Positions 23,125 to 31,454 of a stretch of DNA of 32,832 nt are shown here, in pieces (the first letter of the stretch is position 1; each line of letters opens with the position of its first letter). This DNA is from Salinisphaera hydrothermalis C41B8 (GTDB lineage: Bacteria > Pseudomonadota > Gammaproteobacteria > Nevskiales > Salinisphaeraceae). The translations under genes and the position numbers were made by a program. A model generated the notes under the pieces. That model ran no database searches, was not told where the DNA came from, and was given only the letters and a program-made list of their open reading frames with translations. The stretch spans positions 1 to 32,832 of the forward strand of contig NZ_APNK01000040.1 of NCBI RefSeq assembly GCF_000732535.1. The letters run 5' to 3'.

Positions 23125-24093
23125 TCACCATCCTTGCGCCCCACGCCGCAACCACTCATGCACAAACGCCAGCTTCTCGTGCACCGGCGCCGACAAGACG
23201 AACGGATACAGATCGGACAGCCCCATCGATCGGTTGACGTGGTTAATGCCCATCGCAATCTCGGCGGCCACGTACACCAGCCGCGCGGTATCGACTTCGG
23301 CATACGGATGCCAGTTCGGCGTGGGCACGAAGTCCGCTGCCAACCCGGACGAAACGAAACTATCGCTGATGTCGGTCAGATGTAGCAGATGGGCCGTCGT
23401 CTCGGCCCAGTCCTCGTGCGGATGTGCCGAGGCATAGCTGGAGATAAAACGCTGCGGCCAGTCGGCCGGCGGACCGTTGTTGTAATGGCGTTGCAGTGCC
23501 TCGCCGTAGTCCGCCCGCTCGTCGCCGAAAAGATGGCGGAAGGCATCCATAAAATCGGCGCGCAGGCTGAGCCGCCACCAAAGCATATGCGCGATCTCAT
23601 GACGCATATGACCGATCATCGTGCGATATGGCTCGCCCAATGCCTCGCGCCGACGCGTGCGTACTACCGGGTTCGCTTCGGATACGCTGATGGTCACCAC
23701 CCCGTCGCCATGCCCCATGGGCGCCGGCGTCTCGTTGGCTTCCGCCAGCATATGAAAGACCGGTCGCGCCCCCGGGTCCTCGGGCCGAAACCACTGCCAG
23801 CGGCCGAGATTATCCAGTACCCAGCGCTTGGCGAGTTCGGTTTCCCCCCAGTCGGGGATGGCGTCTTCCAACGACGGGTCGGGCGCGAGCGCCGTCATCG
23901 CACAAGCCCGACAAAACGCCCCCTCGGCTGGCGCAATCCAATTACAGTTGATACGCGCTCGGTTGGCACAGAACGGCGGCGTGGGGATGAAGGCCCGCGC
24001 CTGCGGATCGTAGGCGACCGGCGTGCCCTCGGCCGTGGCGAGGTTGTCGAAATACAACGGCCCAGCCCCAACCGGGTTGTCAAAAATGCGCAT
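23125..24093 (-). CDS. Zinc-ribbon and zinc-binding metallopeptidase-like protein
   Basis: A 322-residue cytoplasmic protein of the putative zinc-binding metallopeptidase family (DUF2248-type). Four cysteines near the N terminus (C42, C50, C61, C64) form a probable zinc ribbon. HEIAH at 165-169 is the gluzincin-type zinc site, and the downstream HPHEDWAETTAHLLHL region supplies a likely third ligand and conserved acids. A hydrophobic C-terminal part (about 270-320) is typical of the family. I chose the ATG at 24093 because GGAG stands 8 nt upstream; a GTG at 24102 overlaps that site. The physiological substrate is not known. Its 3' end faces the palindromic repeats; the GATase1-AraC gene is 75 bp upstream on the same strand. 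Confidence 0.85.
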   Translation of the reverse strand: MRIFDNPVGAGPLYFDNLATAEGTPVAYDPQARAFIPTPPFCANRARINCNWIAPAEGAFCRACAMTALAPDPSLEDAIPDWGETELAKRWVLDNLGRWQWFRPEDPGARPVFHMLAEANETPAPMGHGDGVVTISVSEANPVVRTRRREALGEPYRTMIGHMRHEIAHMLWWRLSLRADFMDAFRHLFGDERADYGEALQRHYNNGPPADWPQRFISSYASAHPHEDWAETTAHLLHLTDISDSFVSSGLAADFVPTPNWHPYAEVDTARLVYVAAEIAMGINHVNRSMGLSDLYPFVLSAPVHEKLAFVHEWLRRGAQGW

Positions 24094-24167
24094 GCGAACC
24101 ACTCCGTGAGCGCCAAGACTATGATTCGAATGTACGCTGCTTGGCGCCTCGGGGCGTCGAATCTTTG

Positions 24168-25175
24168 TCAGTGCCGGCGCAAACCGGAGGGCGCTTGCCC
24201 GAAACGATTCCGGAATGCCCGCGAAAATGCCGTGGCCGAACTGAATCCGGCGGCCAATGCGATCTCGGCCAGCGGTCGATCAGTGGCCTCGACCAGCGAC
24301 CGGGCATGATCGAGCCGTAAGTCCCGATACCAGGCCTTTGGCGTGGTGTGAAGCTCGGTCTCGAACAAGCGCTGAAGCTGGCGCGGCGATCGCCCCACGC
24401 GTTGGGCCAGTACCGCAAGCGAGAGCGGCGGTTCGAGATGGGTTTCCATCAGCGCGATCGCGCGCACGAGTGCGGCGTTGTGAATACCGAGCCGCTTGAC
24501 GATCGACAACCGTTGTCGGCTCGCCGGGTCGCGGGCCCGATCGTGAATCAGTTGCTCGGCTACGGCATCGGCCAGATCCGGCCCGTGCTCGCGCGCCAGT
24601 TCGGCCAATGCCATATCGGTGGCGGCCATACCGCCGGCACAGGAAAACCGCCGCGAACCGATTTCGTACAGTGACTCGACGGCGTGCACTAGTGGATAGC
24701 GCTCGCGAAACGCCGGCAGGCTCTCCCAGTGCAGGGTCACCGTCTGCCCGTCGAGCAAACCGGCCTCGGCCAGCGCAAAACACCCGGTATCGATGCCGCC
24801 GAGCACCGCGCCCGCGCCGTCGAGTGCTCGTAGTCGAGTTAACACCGCCCGGGACGGTGACGATTCATCGAGAAAGCCGCTGCAGACGGCCAGTCGCACG
24901 CTGCCCGTGATCTCGTCGAGTCGGGCATCGACCAGCACGCGCATACCATTGGATGCGGTGACCTCGGCCCCGCTCGCACTGACGAGCTGCCAGCGATACA
25001 ACGTCTCGCCGGCGATTCGATTGGCAATCCGCAGCGGCTCGGTCGCCGCCACGAACGCCATCATGGAAAAGCCATCGACCAACAGATAGATCGTGGTCGA
25101 TGGCCTTGCCGCTTCGGGCTGTGGCTTACGAGCGATGGCCCCGGGCCAGTTCGTCGGCAAGGTCGTTGCGGTCAT
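24168..25175 (-). CDS. GATase1-like AraC-family regulator (CdhR/GbdR type)
   Basis: A 335-residue regulator. A DJ-1/PfpI (GATase1-like) sensor domain spans about 28-200 (TIYLLVDGFSMMAFVAATEPL; VTASNGM; GGIDTGCFALAEAGLL). A C-terminal AraC helix-turn-helix pair spans about 235-335 (LAQRVGRSPRQLQRLFE; LAEIALAAGFSSATAFSRAFRNRFG). In P. aeruginosa this family includes CdhR (carnitine), GbdR (betaine) and ArgR, all sensing quaternary amines or arginine. The carnitine operon 2.3 kb away, across the repeat block, is therefore a likely target, with carnitine as the likely ligand; this is inference. The ATG at 25175 lies inside the 3' end of the peptidase gene, overlapping it by 50 bp; a start at 25238 would overlap further. 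Confidence 0.87.
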   Translation of the reverse strand: MTATTLPTNWPGAIARKPQPEAARPSTTIYLLVDGFSMMAFVAATEPLRIANRIAGETLYRWQLVSASGAEVTASNGMRVLVDARLDEITGSVRLAVCSGFLDESSPSRAVLTRLRALDGAGAVLGGIDTGCFALAEAGLLDGQTVTLHWESLPAFRERYPLVHAVESLYEIGSRRFSCAGGMAATDMALAELAREHGPDLADAVAEQLIHDRARDPASRQRLSIVKRLGIHNAALVRAIALMETHLEPPLSLAVLAQRVGRSPRQLQRLFETELHTTPKAWYRDLRLDHARSLVEATDRPLAEIALAAGFSSATAFSRAFRNRFGQAPSGLRRH

Positions 25176-27201
25176 AAACCTTGCGCAGCGCGGTTTCGAT
25201 AAACGCCGTATCCACAGCCACGGCGCGATTGTTCGCATCGTTGAACGTGAAGTTGCCGCCCAGGCTGTGGATGTTGCCGTCGAAGATCAGGCCCACCGCG
25301 TGCCCGGCCTTGTCGATGACCGGGCTGCCCGAGTTGCCGCCGATGATGTCGTTGTCGGTAACGAAATTGACTGGCGTGTTGCCGTCGAGCTTGTCCTTGG
25401 CTTGAATCCAGCGCGCCGGCAGCTTGTACGGATCGGCGCCGGTGGCGCGCGCGTACAGGCCGTCGATATGGGTGAACGGCGCCACCTTTTTGCCTTTTTC
25501 GATCCAGCCTTTCACCCGACCGTAGGTCAGGCGCAATGTGAACGTGGCATCGGGATAGCGCTTGGCCCCGTCGCGGGCGAAGCGAGCCTTGGCGATCGCG
25601 GTTTCGGCCTGGTCGGTCGGCGCTTCGACGTCGTCCTCGTAGGTCTTGCGTACGGTGCGGGCAGCCGGGTCCACCTGGCGGGCGAAGACGATCATCGGGT
25701 CATCCGATTGTTCAATTGCGCGCTCGCCGCCCTGCCAGAGTTTCTTGCGATAGGCCGGATCGGCGAGCTTCGTACCGGATACCAATCGCTTGGCCAATTC
25801 GTCCGGCGATTGATCGCCCAGCACGTTCTTCACGAACGGATCGTCGGCCCCCAGCGCTTGGCGCATCTTCTCCAGTGCCCAGGCCATGCGGGTCTGCTCA
25901 TAGTCCGGATAGATCGGCCCGCTCGATGTGACTGACTGCTGCACCGCGGGCAGATGGGCGCTGCGATACTCGGGCAAGCGTTTGGCATCCGGTTTGTCAC
26001 GCTCGGCAGCCGCTCGCACCAGCGTGCGGGCGTACTTGAACAGATCGCCGCCGAAAGCCTGGCCGCGCTCGAGCATGTCGTAGCGGGTCTGGATTTCCGC
26101 GCCCTTGGCCTCGGCTTTATCCAGGATCCGCCACGGATGGCCGTATTGCTTCACCCGCGCCGGATCGGCCGCGATCCACTGGCGTAGGGCGGTATCTTCG
26201 GCTTTCTTCTTCGCGATGAAGGATTCGTCGGTGAGCGTGGCCAGCCAGCCTTTGAACACCTTGAGCGTGTTGTCGCCGTAGAACAGATCGTCCTGCGCGG
26301 CCTGAGCATGCCGGGCGGATTCACGCGAGAACTGCCACAGCACGCCGCGTTCCTCCGACAGATACGCCTGATACGGAATGACTTTCTCGTCGCGCAGATA
26401 AGCCAGTGCGGTCCACGACGTTTCGCGCTGGGTCGAGCCCGGGTTGCCGACCACGAACGTCATTTCGCCGGCCTTCGGGCCGTTCACATCGAACGGCAGA
26501 TAGTTCGGCGTATGCGCCGGCTTGCCGTCCACATAGGCCCGCAGCAGCGTTAGATCGAGGTCGTAGCGCGGGAAGTTGAAGTTGTCCGGATCGCCGCCGA
26601 AGAAGGCGATGCTCTGTTCCGGCGCGAACACCATGCGCACGTCCTGAAAGCGCCGGTACTTGTACAACGCATAGCGACCGCCGTGGTACAGCGTGATGAC
26701 ATCACAGCGCCATTGATCGGGATCGCCGGCCACGCAGGCCTGCTCGATCGAGCTGTCCACGGCGCGCTGGGCGGCTACGCGCGCCGCCCCTGTCTTGTCG
26801 GCCAGCGCGGCGTCTACCTTGTCGGTGACGTTGGTGATCGATACGAGCTGGTTGAGCTCGATGTTCGGGCACTTGGGTTCGTCTTCTTCCTTGCCGACGA
26901 AACCGTCCGTCATGTAATTGTGCGCATCGTTCGACAGGCGCGACAGGCATTCGTTGGCGCAGTGATGGTTGCTCATCACCAGCCCGTCGGCGGACACGAA
27001 CGACCCGGAGCAACCGCCGGCCAGCCGCACGGCCGCCTTCTGTACCCGATCCACCCAGGCCGGATCCGGCGCGAAACCGTAGGCTTGTTTCATGCGGGCC
27101 GTGGGCAGATCGTTCAGCGTCCACATGCCTTCATCGGCCGCTGCCGACACGCTGAATCCCACGCCGGCGGCCGCTAGCGCGGCAATCACGATTCGTTGCA
27201 T
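25126..27201 (-). CDS. S46-family dipeptidyl-peptidase (DPP7/DPP11 type)
   Basis: A 691-residue periplasmic serine peptidase that removes dipeptides from peptide N termini. A signal peptide occupies about residues 1-22 (MQRIVIAALAAAGVGFSVSA, cut after AAA). The catalytic His lies in SNHHCANEC (about 77-85) and the nucleophile Ser624 in GGNSGSPV. Eighteen residues after that Ser is Gly642 (GLIFDGN). In DPP11 the same spacing has Arg, which selects Asp/Glu; Gly is found in the DPP7/DAP BII type that prefers hydrophobic P1 residues. Length matches the family. I chose the ATG at 27201 because it starts the signal peptide; a start at 27240 adds an unrelated 13 residues. Two small proteins precede it on the same strand. 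Confidence 0.94.
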   Translation of the reverse strand: MQRIVIAALAAAGVGFSVSAAADEGMWTLNDLPTARMKQAYGFAPDPAWVDRVQKAAVRLAGGCSGSFVSADGLVMSNHHCANECLSRLSNDAHNYMTDGFVGKEEDEPKCPNIELNQLVSITNVTDKVDAALADKTGAARVAAQRAVDSSIEQACVAGDPDQWRCDVITLYHGGRYALYKYRRFQDVRMVFAPEQSIAFFGGDPDNFNFPRYDLDLTLLRAYVDGKPAHTPNYLPFDVNGPKAGEMTFVVGNPGSTQRETSWTALAYLRDEKVIPYQAYLSEERGVLWQFSRESARHAQAAQDDLFYGDNTLKVFKGWLATLTDESFIAKKKAEDTALRQWIAADPARVKQYGHPWRILDKAEAKGAEIQTRYDMLERGQAFGGDLFKYARTLVRAAAERDKPDAKRLPEYRSAHLPAVQQSVTSSGPIYPDYEQTRMAWALEKMRQALGADDPFVKNVLGDQSPDELAKRLVSGTKLADPAYRKKLWQGGERAIEQSDDPMIVFARQVDPAARTVRKTYEDDVEAPTDQAETAIAKARFARDGAKRYPDATFTLRLTYGRVKGWIEKGKKVAPFTHIDGLYARATGADPYKLPARWIQAKDKLDGNTPVNFVTDNDIIGGNSGSPVIDKAGHAVGLIFDGNIHSLGGNFTFNDANNRAVAVDTAFIETALRKVYDRNDLADELARGHRS

Positions 27202-27326
27202 CCCCACGCCCCATATCGCGCCGCGGTCAACTCGGCGCACTTGTCATGACACGAGCCACAAGATAGCAGGGATCGTGCCGCCCGGACCGGCCGGTTACGG
27301 CGCTGCGGGTTCGGCCAAGCGAATCG
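27202..27326. other. Short intergenic region upstream of the S46 peptidase
   Basis: 125 bp holding the probable promoter of the peptidase gene. No operator-like palindrome is evident. Confidence 0.35.
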
Positions 27327-27932
27327 TCAGTCGGCGCGGCCCTCTTTCACCGGCTTTGCCGGTATCGCATGCCCGGGCCCCTGGAGATTGGGGATCAGCG
27401 CCGTACGCTGCGCATCGGCAGCGCCCTTGTCGTCGACCGGCACATAGCCGCCGCCGGCGTATTGCATGCGCTGAAGTTGCGAGCCGTTGTCCTCACCCAG
27501 CGTCGTCACCAGCAGGTCGTGCCAGCCATCGTGGCTGGCCGCGAGCTGATAGAGCGGCGCTCTGGAGGTCGGAATGCGCGACACCACCTCGTAGCGATCG
27601 CCGTCCCGCGCCATCACATAAAGATCGCAGCCCAGGTCGCAGCCGTTCGGCCCTTTGACGTACACCACCGCCTCGCGCTGGCCGTTGCCGTTCAGATCGA
27701 CGAACTTCGAGTAATAACGCAACGGCCGGTTCGAGCTGTCGGCATAAATGGTCGCCAGGGCGTCGGTCAGCCGCTGCTGGGCGTCAGCGTGGCGCGCGGC
27801 CGGCGTGTTTTGCAGAACGTTCGCCTGCTTGGCGAGCTTCGAGTGGCCGCTGCCGTACTGCAATGCGGCGCAGCCCGAAAGCATCGTCGTCGCGAGCAGC
27901 GTACAGGCCAGGCCCGTGCTCCATGCGCTCAT
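27327..27932 (-). CDS. Hypothetical lipoprotein
   Basis: A 201-residue protein with a lipoprotein signal: MSAWSTGLACTLLATTMLSGC, lipobox LSGC with the lipidated Cys at 21. GGGAG stands 8 nt before the ATG at 27932, which decides the start over one at 27980. The middle part has a YYSKFVDLNGNGQREAVVYVKGPNGCD stretch, in parts like FG-GAP/EF-hand-style repeats, with two nearby Cys that may form a disulphide. It probably faces the periplasm from a lipid anchor. I do not recognise a specific family. It lies between the S46 peptidase and a 70-residue hypothetical gene, all on the minus strand. Confidence 0.8.
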   Translation of the reverse strand: MSAWSTGLACTLLATTMLSGCAALQYGSGHSKLAKQANVLQNTPAARHADAQQRLTDALATIYADSSNRPLRYYSKFVDLNGNGQREAVVYVKGPNGCDLGCDLYVMARDGDRYEVVSRIPTSRAPLYQLAASHDGWHDLLVTTLGEDNGSQLQRMQYAGGGYVPVDDKGAADAQRTALIPNLQGPGHAIPAKPVKEGRAD

Positions 27933-27954
27933 CGGTTCGCTCCCGTCGTACCGC

Positions 27955-28167
27955 TCAGTCCACCGTAATGGTGTAGTCATCGCCCGCGATCAGCGGCAGA
28001 TCGTAGTCGGTGGCTTCCGACACGGTCACCGTATACGTGCCGGCACCGTGTTCGGCCGCATGCGCCTTGACCGCGGCTTCGGCCGCGTCCTCGGCGCAGC
28101 TGGCCTCGACGATCGTCTCATCGCCCGCCAGTTCGCAGATATAGCGCACCATCATCGGCTCTCCCAT
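27955..28167 (-). CDS. Small acidic hypothetical protein
   Basis: A 70-residue acidic protein (many Glu, Asp and Ala) ending YDLPLIAGDDYTITVD, with an Ala-rich helix in the middle (EDAAEAAVKAHAAEHG). No signal peptide, membrane segment or known motif. The ATG at 28167 has GGAG 6 nt upstream; two more ATGs at 28155 and 28152 are alternatives, also preceded by GGGAG. It ends 22 bp before the lipoprotein start on the same strand and is divergent from the dehydratase gene. The good ribosome binding sites support a real gene, but the function is unknown. Confidence 0.6.
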   Translation of the reverse strand: MGEPMMVRYICELAGDETIVEASCAEDAAEAAVKAHAAEHGAGTYTVTVSEATDYDLPLIAGDDYTITVD

Positions 28168-28271
28168 CACCTACTCCGTTGAATTGATTGACCCGCACGC
28201 CGGACGACCACGCATCGATATCCGGCCCATCATGGCAGTATGCGGACTTCTCGCCCGAACTAAAGACACGA
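28168..28271. promoter_or_regulatory. Divergent intergenic region
   Basis: 104 bp between the small acidic gene and the threonine dehydratase gene. Both promoters should be here; no clear palindrome or hairpin is seen. Confidence 0.4.
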
Positions 28272-29216
28272 ATGACGCGCCCTACCGTTGCCGACCTCGC
28301 CGCCGCGCGCGAGCGCATCGCCGCGCATATCCATCGCACCCCGGTGCTGACCTGCCGCACGCTCGACGAGGCCACCGGCGCCCGTCTGTTTTTCAAATGC
28401 GAGAACTTCCAGAAGGCCGGCGCGTTCAAGGCCCGCGGCGCGACCAACGCCGTATTCTCGCTATCGGCCGAACAAGCAGCGCGCGGTGTGGCCACGCACT
28501 CCAGCGGCAATCACGGTCAGGCGCTGGCCCGTGCGGCCGCCGCGCGTGGCATTCGTGCCACTGTCGTCATGCCCGAAACGGCCCCGAAACCGAAGATCGA
28601 CGCCGTGCGCGGCTACGGCGCCGACGTCATCTTCTGCGAGCCGACGAATGCGGCGCGCCAGACCGCGCTCGATGCCTTCGTGGCCGACACCGGCGCCGAG
28701 TTCATCGCACCCTACGACGACGTGCGCGTCATCGCCGGCCAGGCCAGCTGCGCGGCCGAGCTGATCGAAGACGTACCGGATCTGGACGCGGTGATCGCCC
28801 CGGTGGGCGGCGGCGGCCTGATCAGTGGCACGGCCCTGACCATCGCCGCCCACGCGCCGCATATCGCGGTCCACGGCGGCGAACCGGCCGCGGCCGACGA
28901 CGCGGCACGATCGCTCGAGAGCGGCCAGCGCTGCGGCAACGATGCGCCGGACACCATCGCCGACGGCCTCAAAGCCTCGCTCGGCGAGATCACCTGGCCG
29001 ATCGTGCGCGAGCACGTCGCCGCCATTACGCGGGTCGACGAAGACGCGATCATCCACGCCATGCGGCTCATCTGGGAGCGTATGAAGATCATTGTCGAGC
29101 CCTCCTGCGCCGTGGCACTGGCGGCCGTGCTCGCCGCACCCCAACACTTCGAGAACCGTCGCGTGGGCGTGATTCTCACCGGCGGCAACGTCGATCTCGA
29201 CCGGTTGCCGTGGTGA
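28272..29216 (+). CDS. PLP-dependent threonine/serine dehydratase
   Basis: A 314-residue fold-type II pyridoxal-phosphate enzyme of the threonine dehydratase/serine racemase group. K53 (AGAFKARGA) forms the Schiff base, SSGNHGQ (77-83) and VGGGGLISG (about 176-184) bind the cofactor and its phosphate, and LTGGNVDL is near the C terminus. There is no C-terminal ACT regulatory domain, so it is the short catabolic or racemase-like form and not biosynthetic IlvA. It would deaminate L-threonine or L-serine, or a hydroxy-amino acid such as 3-hydroxyaspartate. The start at 28272 is chosen by family length; its ribosome binding site is weak. The amidohydrolase gene follows 63 bp downstream. Confidence 0.9.
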   Translation: MTRPTVADLAAARERIAAHIHRTPVLTCRTLDEATGARLFFKCENFQKAGAFKARGATNAVFSLSAEQAARGVATHSSGNHGQALARAAAARGIRATVVMPETAPKPKIDAVRGYGADVIFCEPTNAARQTALDAFVADTGAEFIAPYDDVRVIAGQASCAAELIEDVPDLDAVIAPVGGGGLISGTALTIAAHAPHIAVHGGEPAAADDAARSLESGQRCGNDAPDTIADGLKASLGEITWPIVREHVAAITRVDEDAIIHAMRLIWERMKIIVEPSCAVALAAVLAAPQHFENRRVGVILTGGNVDLDRLPW

Positions 29217-29279
29217 GCCATCGCGCCGGGCCCCGTTTTCGCGGTAGCGTCGTCTGCATGATGCATTCGTCGACCGACC

Positions 29280-30173
29280 ATGGGGAACGACGCACCGCCG
29301 ATTGATCACGCGCTCTGCGCCGCGCCGAAAACAGATTGGGCCGCTCCGACGTTCAGCGCGCCGACGCTGGCCTGCGACACGCATGCCCATGTGGTGTCCA
29401 CGGCGCCCGCATACCCGCTGGTCGAGCAACGCAGCTATACGCCGCCCCCGGCGACCGAGGCCGATTATCTGGCCATGCTCGACGCCACCGGCATGGATCG
29501 CGGTGTGCTGGTGCAGATCAGCATTTACGGCACCGACAATCGCTACATGCTCGAGGTGCTCGCACGCCATCCGCGCCGGCTCCGGGGCGTCGCCGTGGTC
29601 GATCCCGATGTGGACGAACGCGAACTCGAACGCATGCACGCGCTCGGTGTCCGTGGGCTGCGGCTCAACGTCCTCTTCGGCGGGGGCATCGGGCTCGATG
29701 CCATGGACCGGCTCGCGGCCAAAATCGCGCCGCTCGGCTGGCATCTGCAACTGCTGCTGGACGCACGACAGCTGCCCGAGCTTCTGCCCCGCATCGCACG
29801 CCTGCCGGTGCCGGTCGTAATCGACCACATGGGTCACATGCCGGCCGAGCTCGGCGTCGATCATCCGGGGTTCCAGGCGTTGCTGACGCTCGTGCGCGAC
29901 CACGGCGGTTGGGCCAAGTTGTCCGGCGCCTATCGCATCGACCACGGTCCCGACTATGCCAACGCCGCGCGCTTCGCCGCCGCCCTGATCGCCACCGCGC
30001 CCGGACACCTCGTCTACGGCAGCGACTGGCCGCACGTCGGTCAGACCAATGCCTCGATGCCGGATACCGGCCACATGCGCAACCTGCTCGGCGAATGGGT
30101 GAGCGACGCGACGCTGCGCCACCGGATTCTCGTGGAGAATCCGGCCCGGCTCTACGATTTCCCGGAACGATAA
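29280..30173 (+). CDS. Amidohydrolase-2 family (PDC lactonase-like) hydrolase
   Basis: A 297-residue TIM-barrel metal-dependent hydrolase. CDTHAHVV (about 32-39) is the first metal motif. FGGGIGLD, VVIDHMGHMPAE and YGSDWPHVGQ (about 251-260) are the later conserved loops seen in amidohydrolase-2 proteins, including 2-pyrone-4,6-dicarboxylate lactonases. These enzymes hydrolyse or decarboxylate cyclic or aromatic acids; the substrate is unknown here. The MFS permease gene begins 15 bp after its stop, so the pair is almost certainly co-transcribed, and the permease probably brings in its substrate. Confidence 0.9.
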   Translation: MGNDAPPIDHALCAAPKTDWAAPTFSAPTLACDTHAHVVSTAPAYPLVEQRSYTPPPATEADYLAMLDATGMDRGVLVQISIYGTDNRYMLEVLARHPRRLRGVAVVDPDVDERELERMHALGVRGLRLNVLFGGGIGLDAMDRLAAKIAPLGWHLQLLLDARQLPELLPRIARLPVPVVIDHMGHMPAELGVDHPGFQALLTLVRDHGGWAKLSGAYRIDHGPDYANAARFAAALIATAPGHLVYGSDWPHVGQTNASMPDTGHMRNLLGEWVSDATLRHRILVENPARLYDFPER

Positions 30174-30188
30174 CAAGGAGAACCGACG

Positions 30189-31421
30189 ATGAGCTGGTTC
30201 GCCGATATGAAGCCGGTCGAGCGGCACACGTTTGTCGCGTCGTTCGGCGGCTGGGCGCTCGACGCGCTGGATTTCATGGTCTTCACCTTCGTCATCAGCA
30301 CGCTGGTGGGGTTATGGGGTATCGATCGCGGGCAAGCCGGCATGCTCGGTACGGTCACGCTCTTGTTCTCGGCCATCGGCGGCTGGGCCGGCGGCATTCT
30401 GGCCGACCGATTCGGGCGAGTCAGAGTCCTGCAATTCACGATCGCCTGGTTCGCCGTTTGCACCACGCTGATCGGCTTTACCCAGAACTTCGAACAGATC
30501 TTTGCGCTGCGGGCGCTTCAGGGTCTGGGCTTCGGCGGCGAATGGGCGGTCGGCTCGGTCTTGATGGGCGAAATCGTGCGCTCGGAAATGCGCGGCCGCA
30601 TTGTCGGCGCGGTGCAGAGCGGCTGGGCGATTGGCTGGGGCATCGCCGCTATCGTCTACGGCATCGCCTTCACCCTGCTGCCGCCGGAATGGGCGTGGCG
30701 GACCCTGTTCTGGTTCGGTGTGCTGCCCGGATTGTTCGTGCTCTATATCCGCAGCCGTGTGCCGGAGCCGAAAATCTTCAAGGAAACTCAGGCCCTGCGC
30801 GACGAACGCAGCACCCGCTTCACCGATATCTTCGCCCCCGATCTCCTCAGGACGACCGTCCTTGCCGCCCTGCTCTGTACCGGCGTGCAGGGCGGCTACT
30901 ACGCTATCACCACCTGGCTGCCGACGTTTCTCGGCAGCGAGCGCGGCCTCTCCGTCATGGGTACGGGCGGCTACATGGCCGTGGTCATCGTCGGCTCGTT
31001 CCTGGGTTATCTCACCGGCGCCTGGGTGACGGACCGGCTCGGCCGGCGTGCGAACCTGATTCTGTTCTCGTTGCTGTGCGGCGCCAGCCTGTTCCTGTAT
31101 ACCCAGATCCCGCTCAACGACGCCTTCATGCTCGTCCTCGGCTTCCCGCTCGGCTTTACCGCCTCTGGCATCTTCAGCGGACTGGGACCGTACCTCACGG
31201 AACTGTACCCCTCGCGCGTACGCGCCGCCGGCCAGGGCTTCGCCTACAACTTCGGCCGCGGCATCGGCGCCCTGTTTCCGACCCTGGTCGGCTACCTGAG
31301 CGAAAACGCCGGACTGGGATTGGCGATCGGGATATTCGCCGGCGGCGCCTACCTCATCGTCATCCTCACGGCGTTTCTGCTGCCCGAAACCAAGGGGCAA
31401 GAGTTGCAAACCTGGGACTAG
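30189..31421 (+). CDS. MFS permease (organic acid type)
   Basis: A 410-residue major facilitator transporter with twelve predicted membrane segments. The first cytoplasmic loop has GGILADRFGRVRVL (about 68-81) and the second-half loop TDRLGRRANL; FGGEWAVGSVLMGE (about 117-130) and TELYPSRVRAAGQG (about 336-349) are typical of the sugar-acid, sialate and aromatic-acid proton symporter subfamilies. AAGGAG stands 8 nt upstream of the ATG. It follows the amidohydrolase gene by 15 bp, so it is likely the uptake system for that enzyme's substrate. The exact substrate cannot be told. The gene ends 34 bp before the second repeat block. Confidence 0.92.
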   Translation: MSWFADMKPVERHTFVASFGGWALDALDFMVFTFVISTLVGLWGIDRGQAGMLGTVTLLFSAIGGWAGGILADRFGRVRVLQFTIAWFAVCTTLIGFTQNFEQIFALRALQGLGFGGEWAVGSVLMGEIVRSEMRGRIVGAVQSGWAIGWGIAAIVYGIAFTLLPPEWAWRTLFWFGVLPGLFVLYIRSRVPEPKIFKETQALRDERSTRFTDIFAPDLLRTTVLAALLCTGVQGGYYAITTWLPTFLGSERGLSVMGTGGYMAVVIVGSFLGYLTGAWVTDRLGRRANLILFSLLCGASLFLYTQIPLNDAFMLVLGFPLGFTASGIFSGLGPYLTELYPSRVRAAGQGFAYNFGRGIGALFPTLVGYLSENAGLGLAIGIFAGGAYLIVILTAFLLPETKGQELQTWD

Positions 31422-31454
31422 TTCTCGTCTTGCGCCGCGGCGCTGCGGTCAACT

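Noticed and set aside
28461-30227. A 588-codon open frame on the minus strand opposite the dehydratase and amidohydrolase genes
   Set aside because: Antisense to two well-defined enzymes and across their intergenic gap, with no recognisable domain.
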